Assembly (NCBI GenBank): GCA_024138025.1
Contig: JAMXBD010002235.1
Location: forward strand, 157,753 to 221,752
Length of the DNA stretch: 64,000 bases
Direction: 5' to 3'
Source: Combretum micranthum
Lineage: Eukaryota; Streptophyta; Magnoliopsida; Myrtales; Combretaceae
Part shown: in pieces, positions 1 through 11,384 of the stretch
How positions within the stretch are numbered: the stretch's first letter is position 1
How the letters are laid out: every line of letters begins with the position of its first letter
The notes under the pieces: model-generated
What the model was told of the DNA's origin: nothing
The model's input: the letters and a program-made list of their open reading frames with translations, nothing else
Databases searched by the model: none
Made by a program: the position numbers and the translations under genes

Positions 1-2381
1 GCAGCCCCTCCCATTTGCTGCCTTGTTTTATTTTTTTTCTCTTTCATTCATTTAACACACTCATTTTCTCTCTCCCTTTCATTTACTCATTTTCCTTTTT
101 CATTCTTTAGCTTTTCTCTCTCATTTTCCTCTCTTTCTTTCTTCTTCTTGTTCTTATTTCTTCAACAAAACAAGCTGCCCCCAATTCATTCTTGAGCCTC
201 CACCCATATTTCTTGAAGATTTTTAAGCAAATCTTCATCTCAAAGCCTCCATAGGTGATATAGGTAAAGTGTAATAAATGTTTCATGCATCAAATGACCT
301 TTCATAAGCTTAAAAGCTTAGGATGATGATGCCAATAATGAAACACTCCTTTTCTCTACTTTTATTATCTTGTATTTCAATTATTTTCTTGTTTAAAGTT
401 GATATATTTTGTATATCTAAATTTTTGTAGCTTTGATTTTCGTTTATGCCATGGATCTTGTTATTCAAGTTGTTATATTTTTATTTCTTATGATTTTGCA
501 TAGATCTATCATCCACATGTATTTATGCACTTATAACTAGTTTAGAAAACTAGATCTAAAGTTTTGAGTTCATAAATGCATTAGATCTTTGTTTTATGTT
601 CATGAGCAACTTGTGATAGATGATGATGGTAGGAAAATTGTAGGAAACTCAAGATCTATTTTATTTTCAACAAAAATCAATTTTGAAAATTCGGATGAAA
701 ATGGAACCATATTTAGAAAAGTTGTTTTTCAACTCCATAATGTGCATTTTTCATTTAAAATGAAGGACTTAGAGTACAGACAACATAAATGAATGATTTT
801 GATAAGTAAAGTTTAGATCTATGTTCATATTATGTGTAGATCTTAGATTTGAACTTGAAAAAGTAGTGAAATTCGTATTTTGGCAAGACTCATATTTAAA
901 AACCACTTTTCAAGTGTCAAAATGCAATTTTTACTTAAGAAAATGAAGGCTTAATATATGTATAGCATCAAGACTTTTTTTTACAAGAATCTAATGTGAT
1001 TTTCAAAAGTTATTTCCAAAATAAAAATCTTATTTTCTGATTTTGGTCAAGGCCTATTTTAAAAACATGTTTTCCAACTCAAAAATGAACTTTTAATTTA
1101 AGAAATAAAAGGCTCATAAGATATGATATGTAAGGAATGGATTTTCATGAGCTTAGATAGATTTTATCAAAAGATATAACCAAAAATGAATTTTGTAAAT
1201 TCGGATCCCAACCAAGACCAATTTTTAAAACCCCATTTATCAACTCCAAAACTCATGTTTTATGTGAAAAATGAAGGGTATAGGTAATAGGTATCTTTAA
1301 GGAATAATTTTTCAAGTTAAAATGAGTTTAGGCATGGTAATGTGTAAAACAAGTAATGGAATTAAAATGGAAAAATTTGAGTTAGTGGTCAAATTATCAA
1401 ATTCGTAATTTGAGATGATGCATATGTAATCACTTACTATTTGAGCTCAAATTGCAAGTTTTTGTGTTAAATGAAGTCCTTAGACAATAGATGTAGTAAA
1501 GTCTTAAATCTTAATGCACTAAACAAGTTTTTCTCAAATGAATCATTCAAAAAGTGGATTTCTAAAATTTGGATTTTTTAGTAAATCATATTGGAAAACA
1601 TATTTGCAAAGTGTAAAATGCAAATTTTTGTGTAAGAATGAAGTCCTTAGTGTTTATGTATGATTGAGCCCTAATTTTCTTAATATCAAATGATTTTTAC
1701 TTGAAGGAATCACTTAAAAACCAATTTTTACCAAATTCGGATTTTGGAATCAACCGCACTTGAAAACATGTTTACAAAGTATAAAATGGAAATTTTTATG
1801 TAGAAATGAAGGTCATAAGTAGTATATATAATGAAGACTCAATTTTGACAAAAATAATTATATTTTCTTAAGTAACAAATCCAAAACAAATGAAAATGAT
1901 AAAAGTTAGAAAACTAGATTTTCATAAGTAATTATTATTATAGTCCTGCAAAATAAAAAGTTATAAAATTTCCTTTTAGCAAAAATCATTAAGATCATGC
2001 ATACATTAAGCTCATCTCATGTCACTCATGTTAGGAAATCACTCATATTGCATGTATAGCTAATTTATATAGTAGGAACATTACAAACATTTACAAAACT
2101 ACCTTTCGGAAGTTGAAATTGTTGCTGCCCTAATCTGATCCGAAATTTTCGTAGCTTCAAAGTTTTCAAAACTTGAAAATAATATTAGAATTAGATAGAT
2201 CTTTCGAATTAGATAGAAATCGATATATAAATTGCAAGATTCCGAGTTAAAATGACCAAGTTATAGCCGTTTTAAGTTGGAATTCCCGCTTAGGACGAGA
2301 ATTACGAACTTGATAGTTCGTATAATATCATTTAGATTAGTTTGAGTTGAAATACTTATTAGAGTATTTCTTCCTTTTTAG

Positions 2382-2428
2382 GAGATCCCGAGATCGACGA
2401 TTCCCTGCCACTGGATTACTATTACTAG
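2382..2428 (+). other. Conserved LTR micro-exon, 14-residue frame ending in stop
   Basis: After a strong acceptor (TTCTTCCTTTTTAG at 2368-2381) the frame reads DPEIDDSLPLDYYY then TAG (2426-2428). Homologous frames with mainly third-position differences lie at 17925-17971, 23401-23447, 41393-41439, 50638-50684 and 60079-60125. The exon begins in phase 1: a preceding G would complete a glycine codon. No upstream in-frame ATG was found, so translation is unproven. Confidence 0.45.
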
Positions 2429-2451
2429 AAGACCGGTGATCCAATGGCCGA

Positions 2452-3121
2452 GTGAGTTTTCTCCTTATTTTGTTACCTTGATTGTGCTTGTAGTTAGTTG
2501 CATTAGATTATAGGAACAAGATAAAAATCGATACGAATGGGGATGGGATATATGATGAGGTTGTGATGAATGTATGCCAAAGAATACTAAAGCATATCGA
2601 AACCACGATTTGATTGGATAACTGCACTGTTCATATTAATTCTGTTATGTGTATGATATTGGCTGGTCACTCCAAAGAATGTATAAATATTTTGACCTAA
2701 GCAAAAAGTAAATTGATCATGCATCGCATCGGACATATTGCATTTAGTAACGTGCTACTCCTACGCAGGTTGATCGGTATGGTCCGAGGACTCGTTTGGA
2801 TAATGAGACCCGGGATCAGAGCTCATTCATAGGGAACTAAGGCGCATCGGGGATGCATTCCATGTGTGAGCCTAGCCGAGGCGAGTGTTATGAGCCGATG
2901 GCTTGGGGACTAGCAGCGGTTGTGTAGACTTCAATACCATCCCTAACCCAAGATACGGAGGGCGTAAATCCGTTCTGTGTGTGGGTTCCGGATACCCATA
3001 CATAATTGTTTGCTCATGTGTTTGCTCATGGTTGTTTATAACTTGCTTGTATGGTACAGAATTAAGGAAATTCTCACTAAGCTAGTGTAGCTTATACTCC
3101 TATAGTTGTTTAAATGAACAG
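2452..3121 (+). other. Predicted LTR intron with two hairpins
   Basis: Donor CGA|GTGAGT at 2452, acceptor GAACAG at 3116-3121, 670 nt. It contains hairpin GCATC-GGG-GATGC (2844-2856), hairpin 1 ACGGA-GGGCGTAAA-TCCGT (2955-2973) and hairpin 2 TAAGCTA-GTG-TAGCTTA (3078-3094). The order and spacing are the same in all non-D LTRs of the window. Confidence 0.45.
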
Positions 3122-3559
3122 GTTATCTCAAGAATGCAAAGTGAGGACTGAATTGTTGGAGCTGGGAATGACTCCGGGATTTGGCAAAGAATGCGAATGC
3201 CACAGGATTACTATTACTAGAAGACCAGTGACGAAGTTGAATGATTGTATTTTAAAGTATAGTGATTTGTATCTGAAGTATAGTAAATTGTATTTCCTTT
3301 ACATTGTTACTCAATTGTATCAACATAAAATGTATCATCCGATGTGTCTCCTTTATTTGTTAGACGCCTTGTACATAGTATAGAAGCCTTCGCGTGATTG
3401 AGGTGGTCATTCTTAGGCTTTAATATTGTGTATGGCGGACTGCCACGTTTAGGGTACCCTTCGGGGCGTGACAGAAGCTTAGAATAATTTTGAAGAATTT
3501 TTGAAAAGAGTTGAAGTTGTAAAGAAAATAAGGGAAGTAAAATATTTTCTTATAGGTTT

Positions 3560-4060
3560 ATTTTTTGAGCATACGCCAGCATCTGGTACTTCAACACTGC
3601 CGGCATAGAGGTAGTATTGAAGGTGATAAGAACCTATTTTCTTAAAGCCGCTTGAAACGCTGCCGACTTTCGCAAGGAATGGTTGACAATGTTTATTTTT
3701 CAAAAGGTATGCCGGCTATTAGGGTTCCAATGCCACTGGCTTAGAGGTGGTGTAGAATGAAAACAGAATCATAATTTTTGACGCTGGGCTTAAGACCGCT
3801 AGTGTAGGATCCAAAGCTGTCGATGTACATGGATACGTTGCTGGTGTTGAGGGTATCTACGGGTGTGGATCAACCCCATGGAACTCTCGGAAATTTTTGA
3901 AAATTTGGAGTTGTAGTCTACACCGGCTCAATGCTACCGACGTTGATTAAAGGCTGCTAGCATATCCTTGAACATTGCCAGTGTTGGCAAGTGTTGAGTT
4001 TTAGTGCATTGTGCACCGGTTCAACGCCGCTGGCGTTGAAGGACGGCATGTACCTTGTAG
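3560..4060 (+). repeat. Degenerate GCC/GGC-rich repeat block of D LTR
   Basis: Spaced repeats of the type (T)GCCGGC / CAACGCTGCCGG, each about 30-50 nt apart, form a GC-rich island inside AT-rich LTR. The homologous block lies at 27090-27440 on the other strand. D2 has an unrelated repeat array at the equivalent place (5988-6192). Confidence 0.5.
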
Positions 4061-4317
4061 TTTTTATTTTCAAAAATTTTCTTCAAAATTTCCCAAAGCT
4101 TGATATATGATCAATTGAATATTTGTTGAGTATTCAATGATATAATATGATGTTTAAATGCTATGTTATGACTTTGTAATAATTTATTTGAATTTCTTTC
4201 ATTAATTATATTTGGAACTAGTTAATTAGTGCTTAAACTAAGTGGGAAATTCAATATTATCTTGAACAGTGATAGATTCTTGCTCGGCCAACCCCATTAG
4301 TTACCGAGCTATCTCAG

Positions 4318-4815
4318 GTATGCGATAACTTGCTTGTTTCTTTGCTAGCATAAGCATTACTTCAAGTTACTCTAAATTAAGAAAATTTTAATAATTGATG
4401 AGTGTTTATTGTCTTTTATACCGTTGAATCTGGTTTAGAGAGCGGTACCTTACTCAGATTGGGGGCATGGTACTTTTTCGTTATTGGATAGATTTATCTA
4501 GGAGATATAAGTATCTGAGTTACTTATATCAATCCCCTGAGCATCGTGATGCATTACTCAGGATCCCCTAGTATTACGGCTATGTCGGAAAGTGGGACTG
4601 CCTAGTCTGTATGAACAGTAGGAACCACTCAAGAGACGATATGATACTAGATCTTATTGTCCGAGTTTGAATACTCCCATGATGTATGACTAACTAAAGA
4701 TTGTAATAATAATTTGTTGTTGCATTTTGCATTTAGCTTAAGCATATGTGAATCACTTTGCATTTGTATTTGTTACTTGCGTACTAGGCCTTTGGCTCAA
4801 ATTTTAACCATTTAG
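4318..4815 (+). other. Predicted intron in D1 LTR
   Basis: Donor CTCAG|GTATGC at 4318 and acceptor CCATTTAG at 4808-4815, 498 nt. It contains the inverted repeat CCTGAG...CTCAGG (4536-4562). Donor context, hairpin and acceptor context are matched in D' (26113-26791) and D2 (7232-7916). Confidence 0.4.
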
Positions 4816-4895
4816 GTGATGAATCCGACGAGTTTTACATGAGTATGGGGCATGGAAGCGATTTCGAGGATTTCCTTGATGATTTGGAGGACTAG
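4816..4895 (+). other. Conserved acidic terminal exon of D LTR
   Basis: After the acceptor the phase-1 frame runs 25 residues to TAG (4893-4895) and contains DEFYMSMGHGSDFEDFLDD. D' has DEFYDDLGYESDFERFLDE in the same position, so the protein-level pattern DEFY-x3-G-x2-SDFE-x-FLD is kept. Upstream of the intron both frames show a short S-Y...SG-ending segment behind another acceptor-like site (4270). No function known to me. Confidence 0.4.
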
Positions 4896-5494
4896 AGATG
4901 ACCTTAGACTTGATGGAATCCAAATTTTGTAATAGACTAGTTATGTTAGTCTTGTTGAAATACCTCAAACCTTCACATATATTAGAAATTGGGTTTAGAT
5001 AGATTTGAATGAATTAAATTAATTATAGGTTATAAAAAGACAAGTTGACAAAGTTAGATTAGTAATTAATTAAATAAAATTTGAGATTTGAAATCTAAAT
5101 TCTCTAAACAAGTCATTGAAATGTTTAGAGGATTCATAAACCCTTAATTCTTAGCCAAAACTCTAATTCTTAAATCACCATAAAATTTGAGTTCATTTTC
5201 TTGTATAAAAATATCAATTCTTAAACCCGAACTCAAATTAAATATCTTTTATCCAAAATAAATTCCTAAATTAAGTTCTTATTTTAAGTCCTTAATTTAT
5301 AACCTATCGGTTCAAAAATCATATTTTAAATACTTCTGGAACTATAGATATTGATCTGGTAGTTCTAAATCTAATACGTTATTTTGAAAATATATTTATT
5401 TTTATCTATTCCTCTTTTTCTTTTATTTTCTCCCCTACCTTATCTTTCTCTTTTTTTTTTCTCTCTCTCTCTTTTCTTCTTCTTCTTTCCCGTA

Positions 5495-5520
5495 TCTTCT
5501 TCTTCTTCTTCTTCTTCTTT
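5495..5520 (+). repeat. (TCT)n microsatellite
   Basis: About eight TCT units within a larger pyrimidine tract (5399-5525) in the predicted leader of the D2 LTR. It explains the Ser/Phe/Leu-rich and Arg/Glu-rich small ORFs on both strands here. Confidence 0.9.
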
Positions 5521-5987
5521 CTCTCTCCAAATTCAAGACATGAATCTCAATTTCAATAAGAAAAAATGAGGAATCAAGTAGAATATGAGAATAGAAGAAG
5601 GATATCAAAGTTAGAAGTACAAGAAATTGCATAATTTAGCCAAAAAGATAAGTTTTCTAGTTTAATTCATATTTGTTTTATTTGTTGTTTGCTTATCTAA
5701 TTGATGAATTGATGTTGAAATGAGTTGGGATTGTTGTTTATATATGTGTATGTTGGATTAATGTTGTTGGGAGTTTAGTTGTGACGAAGAAGATGATGAA
5801 TAGTGAAGTTGAGTTTTGTTATTGTAGTTGGGTGTTTGATGATTAGAAGTGGAGTTTGTGTTGTTTGAATGGTATTTTGATCATATAACAAGCTTTGGGA
5901 AACTTAGGATGAGTTTAAAGAAGGTTTGAAAGTGTAAAAGTTTACAAAATTTAGTGTTCAAAACAGTGGAAGACGAAAATTTTTCAT

Positions 5988-6192
5988 GTAGCCCATATGG
6001 AAGGGTGTTTCACCCTCTGACATTAAAAATACACTTTCCCTGAGTTGAAATAGCCCTATATGGGGGGGTTGGTGTATGAATTGAAACGGCCCCGTATGCA
6101 AGGGTGTATCACTCTCGGATGGAAAAGTGCAATTTCACTGGGTTGAAACGGCCTCCCAAACGGCCCCATATGAGAGGGCATTTCAATTTATG
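5988..6192 (+). repeat. Degenerate tandem array in D2 LTR
   Basis: Three to four imperfect copies of a unit containing GAAACGGCCCCATATG and AGGGTGTTTCACCCTC, with internal short palindromes. It sits where D1 and D' have their GCC/GGC-rich block. Confidence 0.55.
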
Positions 6193-7231
6193 ATCTCTCC
6201 CTTGCTGCGATGTTGTTTTATATTTTACTCATAACTTTTTCATTCGATCTCCGATTGAGGTGATTCAAGTTGCGTTGGAAAGATTAAAAGAGATATATGA
6301 TTTTTATGTTTTGAGTTTTTACAAATTCCAAAAGTATCAATGCTTAAATTTTGATTATTTCTAGCTGCTACACTTTCCAAAACAAAGTTAAAAACTTGTA
6401 TTGGTTTGTTAAATGTGTTTTAACTTATGAAATGAATCTTTTTAAGATGAAATGAATCTTTTTAAGTTAAAATGAGATAGATAAGTGATATTTGATGTGT
6501 TATGTGAGTTAATTGATGTAATTAAACATGGGTTAAGTAGATTTATAGATTTAACAAATAATTAGATTAAATCTAGAAATTAGTTATAAAATGAACTTAG
6601 TTAACAAACCTAGGTTCAACTTGACTAAATGAACTTGAATGAACTAAAATGGATTAGATTGTTTAACTTTGATGAATTTGGCTACGTTTAACTTAATGTA
6701 AGCTCGAATTGACATAGATCTTAGATATATAATGGATTAGTAATTAATCTAAGCCTAACTTGGCTCAACGAACTTAATCAACTTGACTTAGTAAATAAAT
6801 CAAATGACTAATTTTAAGCTAAAATGGGTTAATAGCTAATAATTAGCTTAGATGAATGAATTATGATGATCTTTGAATAACATGAGCAATAAGTTGTTTC
6901 AATTGTTTATTTGCTTTAAATATGAATGCTTTTATGTATGAATTCCTTATATATGTTATGTTTTGTGATAAGAAACTATAATTAAAGTGAAAAGAATTAT
7001 TTTGACAGACAAAAAAGAACTGTCCATATTTTGGCGGGGCGATATTCGCAGCCATAGCGGGGTTCCACATTAATGTCTGATCAAATAGGATTAATAAAAG
7101 TTTGTTATAAGTAGATGTAAGTTTAGTTTCTTATATGAGTTCTTTCCTTAAATAGTGGTGGATATCTGATTTATCTTCTGGATTAACTTTTGAAATTCCT
7201 TCCGAGGCTATGTTTGGATTTTATATTCAAG

Positions 7232-7916
7232 GTACGTAGTAACTTGCATGTTGGATGTTAGGATAGGCATCTAATATGGATTAAGAACTTAAACTCGGCT
7301 TAATAATTGATGAGTGTTGGTTGTGCTTTACGTCGTTGAATCCGAAACCTGAGGAGCGACTACCTTGTCATGATGCAATGGCACGATAGTTAGGCACTTA
7401 GCCCAATCTTTATCATGATGCAATGACTCAAATCCATGATGCAATGGTTCACCATGATGCAATGGTGGTTTCTTTTATTGGCTAAGTAGGTAGCTAATAG
7501 GGTTAACTGTATCGGTGTATTCTTTACTTATACTCGGGAGGAAATAATATGTTTTAGTTCACGGTATGGGACCGTTGAACTAATTGATGTTATAGACCGG
7601 GATAAGTGAAGTGTATAAAAGAGTGTGAACCCTAGATGTTATTAATATTCTTTATCGGTTAGATATAGGAGATATAGATATACAATCTATCTATATTAAC
7701 CCCCTGAGTAGCTGCTATTACTCAGGACTCCCAGATTCCCATTGGCTTGTTCCGGAGTGTGAGTGCTCCATTGTTAATATGTTTATTTCAATGAAAAGAT
7801 AATAACTTATGGATTGATGAATTGCATTTAATTAAGCTTGCATGTCACTCCGTGTATGATTGTGTTATTGTTTACTGGGCTTCGGCTCATTCTTGTTATT
7901 ATTATTCTTTTTACAG
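7232..7916 (+). other. Predicted intron in D2 LTR
   Basis: Donor CAAG|GTACGT at 7232 and acceptor TTCTTTTTACAG at 7905-7916, 685 nt. It contains the perfect 8-bp hairpin CCTGAGTA...TACTCAGG (7703-7726) and four CATGATGCAATG repeats. Confidence 0.4.
7369..7464 (+). repeat. Four dispersed CATGATGCAATG repeats
   Basis: Exact 12-mers at 7369-7380, 7414-7425, 7435-7446 and 7453-7464. The same motif is repeated at the equivalent place of D' (26554-26658). D1 has only a trace (GTGATGCATT). Confidence 0.8.
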
Positions 7917-7999
7917 GTTTTGATGTTGATAAAGATGATGTTGATGATGATGAGTTCTTGTTGATGTTGTTGATGATGGATGGTGAGACGATGATATGA
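7917..7999 (+). other. D2 version of the acidic terminal exon
   Basis: After the acceptor the phase-1 frame reads FDVDKDDVDDDEF... and stops at TGA 7997-7999. It is Asp-rich like D1 and D' but the SDFE-x-FLD part is lost; a GATGAT expansion has blurred it. Confidence 0.3.
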
Positions 8000-8490
8000 T
8001 GATGTTGTTGCTATTGATGATGCTTGACTCGGGTTTTGGGCACTTGTAATGATTCGGAGAGAATTTGTGGATGAGTGAAGTGAGCACGAGCATGGATGTA
8101 GTTAATTATTTTATTTCTTTTTGTTTTGTATTAGTGAGAGCTGGATTTAAGATTTAAACTTGTTATATTCTTTAAAAGGCATAGTAGAGCCCATGTTTTG
8201 TAATTTAACTTTTGCAAAGCTTTGTTTAATCTAATAATTCTCTACTTGAGAAGAGTAGAAGTTTTGAAATGTCTTTATTTTTAAATTATTTTATAAAATT
8301 TATTTCCGCTGCTAAATCCAATTGTTGCCATAATCTAACTAAATGATTTCACAATCTAAAATCGGATAGCAATGTTCAACATAAACACCTTCTTTCAAGA
8401 CAACCTTACGTATAACTCGTAAAGTTATACATGGTTGGAGACTTGGTGTGCTTAATTTGAGAATAGAGCATGTCGGGTCTTTACACTTGT

Positions 8491-8583
8491 GATAGTACTT
8501 AAAGTTTTAGTTGGATTTTATGTGTAATTTTGTTAAGGCTTGTAAGAAGCCTTTGGATGTAATATATGTGTATATATATGTAC
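8491..8583 (+). repeat. D1 LTR, segment 2
   Basis: 93 bp between the D2 right TSD and the left end of D'. It includes TGTAC (8579-8583), the left TSD of D'. No gene. Confidence 0.6.
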
Positions 8584-8670
8584 TGTAAAGACTCGACCCT
8601 CTAAATCCCGAGACTTAAAGTACCGAGTTCCCAACCACATATAATATTTTCATATTATATGTAAGGTTGT
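8584..8670 (-). repeat. D' solo LTR, U5 end segment
   Basis: Minus-strand LTR terminus (TGTAAAGACTCGACCC), cut at 8670 by the Tekay element and continuing at 25748. The two D' parts plus exact TGTAC duplications at 8579-8583 and 28425-28429 define a solo LTR of about 2.76 kb. Confidence 0.85.
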
Positions 8671-9044
8671 TGTCACGCCCCGTAGAGTATCCTAAATGTA
8701 ACAGCCCGCCACATACTAAGTAAGACTCTCGAGTTCTCTACCCGAGCCCTTCGGGAGTCTTAATTAGATGTAAAACGTTCCTTTATGATAATAGAATACT
8801 TCGACAAATGGAGTTAAACAGTTTAGCGTGGCATTCAATAGCCATAAAAAATCAAAACGCATAATTATAGTTTACAAAATCTAAGGGGCATTCCCCCAAA
8901 TAATAACAAGTCCGTTACAGTCATCCAGAGTCCTTAGTTTCCAATGGAAGTCTATACAAAAAGGAATGGATTAAACTTCTATGGAAACTCCTATCTCCGG
9001 TACCTGTGCTATGCTTGCCTCGGCCTAAGCCATATAAACTCGTG

Positions 9045-9702
9045 CTGCAAAAGATAAAAACTATGGGGGCGTAAGCTAACTAGCTTATGAGTAATAACTC
9101 CATAACACAATTAAATACAATTCATTCAAACAAGTGATTATTCAAGCAAGTGTATGCAGCAATCAAATGTGATCAACAAACATATGACCAACCGGAAATC
9201 ATATGTGGATAGACTTGCGCCCTCCATCTCGAGTTAGCAGATTAACGAATCCTACGGTACGACGCCATTTAAGCTCATGGTCAACTAACGATATTTCATT
9301 TTGTGGATCACGATTAACCCACAAATTCGTTTTATGGATCACGATTAACCAACATATTCGTTTTATGGATAACGAAAAACCAACCAATGCAAATGCTCCA
9401 ACCCATCGTGATATGAATGGATTCAATTTACAATTAAGTCGAATATTCCTTAATTCAATTCTTTTAGGTGATCAACAAGTATTTGGAGACATTCATACAT
9501 AAGTCACTACTAGTCTAGTCAATTAATAGTTTAACACCCGTTTCGATATCCTTAGGTCCCATTTCACATATCAACAGTAGGCAACATATATAACTCCATA
9601 TACCCCATCATGCATATACAATTCCTTTTTATCTTTACCTATAACTACTAGTGCCACTACATTACAATCACATTTATTAATTGAGAGTGAAGTAAAACTC
9701 AC
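9045..9702 (-). other. Predicted LTR intron (3' LTR)
   Basis: Minus-strand donor CGA|GTGAGT at 9702, acceptor ATCTTTTGCAG ending at 9045, 658 nt. Hairpin 1 at 9207-9229 (GGATAGA/TCCATCT, one mismatch and one wobble) around the loop CTTGCGCCC. Hairpin 2 lies in GTAAGCTAACTAGCTTA near 9071. Confidence 0.45.
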
Positions 9703-9725
9703 TCGGCCATTGGACGCCAATCTTC

Positions 9726-9768
9726 CTAGTATAGTCGGGAGTTAGAGTGTCGTCCTGCTCGGGATCAC
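9726..9768 (-). other. LTR micro-exon, broken copy
   Basis: Starts DPEQDDTLTPDY like the partner LTR, but 4 nt are missing in the TAC-TAC-TAC run, so the stop is out of frame. Acceptor GCTTGGTAG precedes it. Confidence 0.4.
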
Positions 9769-11375
9769 CTACCAAGCAAGAATAATCTAATGAGACTCTC
9801 ATTATGTAACTAAATCAAGCTATACATCTAAACTATTATGGATTCGGATTTCTCGCTATTTGCGGAAGTTCCGACTTAAAACGCCATAACTTGGTCATTT
9901 TAACTCGAATTTCGCAAATTTTATATCGATCTCTATCTACTTCGAAATCTATCTATTTCTAATATTAAATCCAAGTTTTGAAAATAGTAAGGTCAAGGAA
10001 AAGTGGATCAGATCTGTTCCGCAAATGTTCCAATCTCAAAAATTTGTTTGCTTTTTATAAAATGTTCCTAGTTGATGATTCCATGCAAAATGATATGGGA
10101 ATGAATTACTAATATGAATGCCATGATGAACTTAATATATCATGGTCATAATAATTTTTGTATAATAACTCTTATGAACTCTTAATGTTGGAAAATTCCC
10201 ATAAAGATTATTTCTAAAAGCTATTTTTCCCATTATACTCCTTTTTTCCTTGACTTTTAATCTTGTAATCCACTTATTATTTAACTAAAAATAAGTTCTC
10301 AAAGTCTATATTAATCATGGCCTTCATTCATGCATAAAATTCCCATTTTTCATTTGGTAAACATGTCTTTGAACAGCTTTTTGTAAAAATCCGAATTTTC
10401 TAAATTTCATTTTCTTGCATTTTTCTTAAGGGAAAACTTGTCTAATGCATTAAAAATTGAAGCTCCAATATATATATTATCTAGGGAATTCATTTAGCTT
10501 ATAAAACATCCAATTTAGACTCAAATACCAAGTGTTCTTGTAGGCATGAACCTAAGTTACGAATTTTAACTATTGATCAACATTCCAATATTTCTCATTC
10601 TAACTCCACCACTTGTTTTACATTCCTATCATGCCTAAACTCATCTAAACTTATAAAAATCATTCCTTCAATATACCTATTACACATACCCTTCATTTTT
10701 CTTATGAAACATGAGTTTAGAATTGATTTTAGGGGTTTTTAAAGTAGGGTTTCACTTTCATCCGAATTTCCAACATTTCATATTTAACAAAACCTTTCCT
10801 TTTTCAATATTCTTGCTTCCCATATGTGAAGATCTACTATCTAACTTCTCTATATATGAACAAGACTACATTTTTATGATCATTAAAGCATATAAAACAA
10901 AATAACCCTATGATCATGCATGTACATGAAAATGTGGTTGTCTAAACTTTAGATCTACTATATATAATGCATGAATCATGGATCTCATGGCATGAACAAC
11001 CATATATGTGCAAGATCTCTACTTTACATGCATGAACAAGTTGATAATTCAAACAAAACCCATTCAAAGACTAGATCCACTTCTTGTGATGGCTTGAGAT
11101 TCTTGTAGTAGTGTTTTCATGTCCTTTGCTCATGCTCATTGGGATTTAAAGGAGAAAACACACAAGAATGATCTTGCCATAACAAGATTTAGGACTAACA
11201 AGGTCTAAAATCAACATACCAAAGGAAGATCAAAGGAGAAATGAAGGAACTTGAGTTGAAATTGTGAGGGAAGAGGGAGGGGGAAGCTCTCGGCACTTAA
11301 GGGGGAAAAGAGAGAGTTTTACTCTTTTTCTAATTTTGAAACAAGAAGAAATGAAGAGAGAGAGAGAAAATTATG

Positions 11376-11384
11376 TATATATAT
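11376..11384 (-). promoter_or_regulatory. TATA box of the Tekay 3' LTR
   Basis: Read on the minus strand, CATATATATACATAA is followed by a CTCTCTCTCTC leader. This TATA-plus-CT arrangement recurs in every LTR of the window. Confidence 0.6.

Larger units (their letters stand above)
1..3473 (+). repeat. Long LTR of a Tekay-type element (S0), left end outside window
   Basis: Plus-oriented LTR lacking its U3 start. It is the reverse-complement homologue of the LTR at 58957-63946; the window start corresponds to about 62500 there. It ends in the family's U5 terminus (GGGGCGTGACA at 3463-3473). No PBS follows, so it is a solo LTR or a 3' LTR whose element lies to the left. The next five bases (GAAGC, 3474-3478) would be the TSD if it inserted into the D1 LTR. 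The first about 50 bases are the core promoter and CT-rich leader; 242-267 holds splice-donor-like GGTAAAG. No long ORF is credible; the 60-90 codon ORFs are chance. Confidence 0.85.
3474..4955 (+). repeat. Old D-family LTR (D1), segment 1
   Basis: Homologous in the same order to the reverse complement of 25748-27450 (D'). Shared parts: GCCGGC-rich block, splice-site-bounded segment, CCTGAG/CTCAGG hairpin and acidic exon. Its U3 is missing (cut at 3473). It is interrupted at 4955 by D2 and resumes at 8491 and 28430. It is the outermost, oldest layer of the left nest. Confidence 0.75.
4956..8485 (+). mobile_element. D2: solo LTR, D family, TSD CTTGT
   Basis: Starts TGAAATACCT, ends GGGTCTTTACA, and is flanked by CTTGT at 4951-4955 and 8486-8490. 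3530 bp, no internal domain, no PBS or PPT. It carries the D-family order: AT-rich U3, CT/TCT tract, repeat array, intron with hairpin, acidic exon, U5. Inserted in D1. Solo LTRs arise by recombination between the two LTRs of a full element. Confidence 0.9.

Noticed and set aside
5384..5632. Opposed ORFs rich in Ser/Phe and Arg/Glu
   Set aside because: Translation of the pyrimidine tract and TCT microsatellite.
7369..7464. Spaced identical repeats as a CRISPR array
   Set aside because: Repeats are only 12 bp, spacers irregular, context is a plant LTR.
9199..9502. Overlapping ORFs on both strands (also 22888-23205)
   Set aside because: Both come from the 31-bp repeats and hairpin 1 of the LTR intron; they are not kept as frames in related LTRs.
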